Shown piece by piece: positions 3,977-5,891 of a stretch of DNA of 5,891 bases. The DNA is taken from the NCBI GenBank assembly GCA_020428585.1, contig JAGQMP010000020.1, positions 27,966-33,856 on the forward strand. Direction: 5' to 3'. Made by a program: the position numbers and the translations under genes. The DNA comes from Patescibacteria group bacterium (GTDB taxonomy: Bacteria; Patescibacteriota; Minisyncoccia; Phycocordibacterales; UBA1006). The notes beneath the pieces are model-generated. The model was not told where the DNA came from. It saw nothing but the letters and a program-made list of their open reading frames with translations, and did no database searches. Position 1 is the stretch's first letter, and each line of letters begins with the position of its first letter.

Positions 3977-5440
3977 ATGAACGTACGCAGTAAACTAGGA
4001 AAATTAAAGAAACGTCATTGGGTTATTATAGGGATTGCCCTTTTGATTATTCTTTTGATCGCTATTCGAAAAAACAACCAAGATCCCTATAGCGCATATA
4101 CCGTCACACGAACTGACGTGTCTGATGAACTTCTCCTTGCAGGAACCATCGATGCCCGCGATCGTGTTGACCTTGGCTTTGCCTCGTCAGGTCGCGTCAA
4201 GGCCGTTCATTTCAAGGTGGGTGATCAGGTCAAAAAAGGTGACGTCATCGCCGAGATTGAGCAGAATAAACTCGTTGCTGACCTCACCCAAGCGCAGGCA
4301 AACTACACCTTAACCAAGGTTGATACCTCGGTCGATATAGAAAGCGCCGAGGATGATTATGCAACCATTCTCGCTGAACAGAATGAAATCGTTGACAATG
4401 CGTATCGCGCATTGCTCTCAAATGACCTTCAAGCTTATGCTACTAACGAAACATCGTCCGAAGTGGCAGCACCAACCATCACAGGTACCTACAACGCTTC
4501 CATCGAAGGTGACTATGCGATTACGGTCTACAGTTCAGGTGCTTCGTCAGGATATTCATTTCAGATAAATGGTCTCGAAAATGGCACCTACACCGCCCAG
4601 GTGAATCAACCAGGCCGCCTTGGGGCCAAAGGTCTGTTTATTCAATTTGAAAGTGGTGATCTGTACAAAGGAACCGAGTGGACGGTTCCGGTGCCGAATA
4701 ATCGGTCCTCGACTTACACGACCTATTTGAACGCGTACGAAAACGCCGTAAAAGCTCGCGATCGATTGGTTGCTGACGCTGAAAATAATCTTGTCCGTAA
4801 CAGCGCGATTATTGACGGTACGGTCACCCGAAATGATGCTCGCAGACAGCAAGCGGCTTCACAGGTAAACGCCGTCTACGCTCAGCTCGGCGACGGTAAA
4901 ATCACGGCGCCTTTTGATGGAATTGTCGCAAAGAATGATCTTGAAGTGGGTGAAATCGTGAATGCTTTTACGCCAGAAATCGTCGTCTTTGGTGATTTGG
5001 TCAAGCAGCTTGACCTTAATGTCCCTGAAATCTACATCAATAAAATCGGCATTGGTGATCAAGTGTCAGTGACCCTCGATGCCTATGAAGACCTATCATT
5101 TAACGGTGTGGTTGATTTTATCGATCTGGTCGATACCGAAGTCGACGGAGTCCCCGTGTACCAAACCGATGTGACGATTCTCGAAGAAGACGATCGTATC
5201 CGCGTAGGTATGAATGCCAAGGCCAGCATCGTGTCAGCACAACGCGAATCAGTGTTGGCGGTCCCGGCGCATTATTTGGTCGAACAGGATGGACAGACCT
5301 ATGTTAGGTTGCGGTACGAGGGTAACGACGCAGGCGAACTAACCCTTGTGACGACAGGATTACGCGGCAACGATGGATTGATTGAAATTATCGACGGTGT
5401 TTCTGAAGGAGACGTTGTCGTGACCGACAAAGACGACTAA
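3977..5440 (+). CDS. HlyD/MacA-type efflux periplasmic adaptor (membrane fusion protein)
   Basis: This is the adaptor subunit of an ABC-type export or envelope-transport complex, anchored in the cytoplasmic membrane and projecting outward. With the start at 3977 it has 487 residues. Residues 15-30 form the membrane anchor after a basic KLKKRH stretch. The first lipoyl half-motif is at about 68-96 (SGRVKAVHFKVGDQVKKGDV) and the second at about 309-328 (ITAPFDGIVAKNDLEVGEIV). Helical hairpin arms flank an insert of about 105 residues (about 141-245, Thr/Ser/Gly/Tyr-rich, beta-like), which makes it longer than a typical MacA of about 370-390. A beta-barrel (about 345-420) and membrane-proximal domain (about 420-487, ending DGVSEGDVVVTDKDD) close the protein. 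An in-frame ATG at 3935 would add 14 residues (MVIHISPRNYIIEG), but it lies upstream of the TATAAT box, so 3977 is preferred. The permease gene follows after 2 nt. Confidence 0.92.
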   Translation: MNVRSKLGKLKKRHWVIIGIALLIILLIAIRKNNQDPYSAYTVTRTDVSDELLLAGTIDARDRVDLGFASSGRVKAVHFKVGDQVKKGDVIAEIEQNKLVADLTQAQANYTLTKVDTSVDIESAEDDYATILAEQNEIVDNAYRALLSNDLQAYATNETSSEVAAPTITGTYNASIEGDYAITVYSSGASSGYSFQINGLENGTYTAQVNQPGRLGAKGLFIQFESGDLYKGTEWTVPVPNNRSSTYTTYLNAYENAVKARDRLVADAENNLVRNSAIIDGTVTRNDARRQQAASQVNAVYAQLGDGKITAPFDGIVAKNDLEVGEIVNAFTPEIVVFGDLVKQLDLNVPEIYINKIGIGDQVSVTLDAYEDLSFNGVVDFIDLVDTEVDGVPVYQTDVTILEEDDRIRVGMNAKASIVSAQRESVLAVPAHYLVEQDGQTYVRLRYEGNDAGELTLVTTGLRGNDGLIEIIDGVSEGDVVVTDKDD

Positions 5441-5442
5441 CT

Positions 5443-5891
5443 ATGGCCGCCGTACGCTGGGTACAAAAGTACCTGAAATTTATTAAGGTCGGATCGTTCC
5501 TCGGAACACGGCAAATCAGGCGGGGGAGTATCTGGATTAACCTCTTGATCATCTCGATTATGACCTTGACCTTTTTGTCCTTAGTGGTGATTCCTGGAAT
5601 CCTCGTTGGACTTACCGAGGGAAGTTTCGAACAGAACCGTGAGCATCTAACCGGTGATCTCTACCTAACAACCCTTCCTGACGAAGAAACTATTGTAAAC
5701 ACCCAAGACATCATCCGGGTGCTTGATACTTTGCCCGAAGTCGACAGTTACACCGTCAGGTATAAAATCGCCGCAACGATTGAAGCCGGCTACATCAATC
5801 GACCTGATTTCACCAAGGACGCGGAAAGTCTTTCGATTAACGCCTACGTCATTGACCCCGAAGACGAGGAACGAACAACCGAATTATCGAG
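5443..5891 (+). CDS. MacB/LolC/E-type ABC transporter permease (3'-truncated by window edge)
   Basis: This is the membrane subunit of a MacB/FtsX-like ABC transporter, which works by mechanotransmission together with an ATPase and the adaptor encoded just upstream. The frame is open from the ATG at 5443 to the window end (149 codons plus 2 bases); full-length relatives have about 380-450 residues. The N terminus shows the usual amphipathic, basic stretch (FLGTRQIRRGS, about 19-29) followed by the first membrane span (about 31-56, starting IWINLLIISIMTL). Then comes the extracytoplasmic MacB-PCD domain, with TLPEVDSYTVRYKI and the closing AYVIDPEDEERTTELS, the equivalent of the family's G-I-D-P-x-x-E-x-x-v-t-x-L-S motif. 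It starts 2 nt after the adaptor stop with no Shine-Dalgarno site, so the two are surely co-transcribed and probably translationally coupled. The ATPase gene is not between them and may lie downstream. Confidence 0.88.
   Translation, partial: MAAVRWVQKYLKFIKVGSFLGTRQIRRGSIWINLLIISIMTLTFLSLVVIPGILVGLTEGSFEQNREHLTGDLYLTTLPDEETIVNTQDIIRVLDTLPEVDSYTVRYKIAATIEAGYINRPDFTKDAESLSINAYVIDPEDEERTTELS

Noticed and set aside
4556..5062. Two minus-strand ORFs (98 and 67 codons) inside the adaptor gene
   Set aside because: Both are antisense to a clear HlyD-family reading frame and show no protein-family features.

Overview
The window looks like a bacterial chromosome segment, most likely from a Candidatus Patescibacteria (CPR) genome. 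That placement is an inference from gene content (a divergent atpD-atpC pair, a short SIMPL-domain membrane protein, an HlyD-type adaptor with a domain inserted in its helical hairpin), from the lack of Shine-Dalgarno sites in front of every gene, and from two promoters placed for leaderless transcripts. No rRNA or other decisive marker is present. All genes lie on the + strand and use ordinary stop codons.

Layout. 1-1333 is the 3' end of an ATP synthase operon: atpD (beta, 5'-truncated by the window edge) and complete atpC (epsilon), followed by a weak AT-rich hairpin terminator. 1334-2776 is an AT-rich island holding two genes I do not recognise: a soluble 242-aa protein and a 224-aa protein with a coiled coil and three membrane spans. 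The pair has its own consensus extended -10 box placed for a leaderless transcript. Codon choice changes sharply here: 16 of 18 arginine codons are AGA/AGG, against 0 of 25 in the atp genes and 1 of 10 in the next gene. The island therefore looks acquired. Its second gene overlaps the start of the following SIMPL-domain gene (2777-3451) by 14 nt.

3452-3976 is a 525-bp stretch without a convincing protein gene, but rich in perfect inverted repeats. It holds the SIMPL-gene terminator, a strong terminator facing the other way (minus strand), three interlocking 9-bp stems that cannot all form at full length, a long hairpin with a T run, an A7-TA-T7 palindrome, a second minus-strand-type terminator and a second set of crossing pairings. 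This suggests one or more unannotated structured RNAs, strand uncertain.

3977-5440 encodes an HlyD/MacA-type periplasmic adaptor (membrane fusion protein) whose transcript probably begins at its own start codon. It is followed after 2 nt by a MacB/LolC-type ABC transporter permease cut by the window end. The two probably form one export or envelope-transport complex; the ATPase subunit is not in view.

The strongest candidates for something undescribed are the two-gene AT-rich island and the structured RNA region. Functions for both are unknown and are not asserted.
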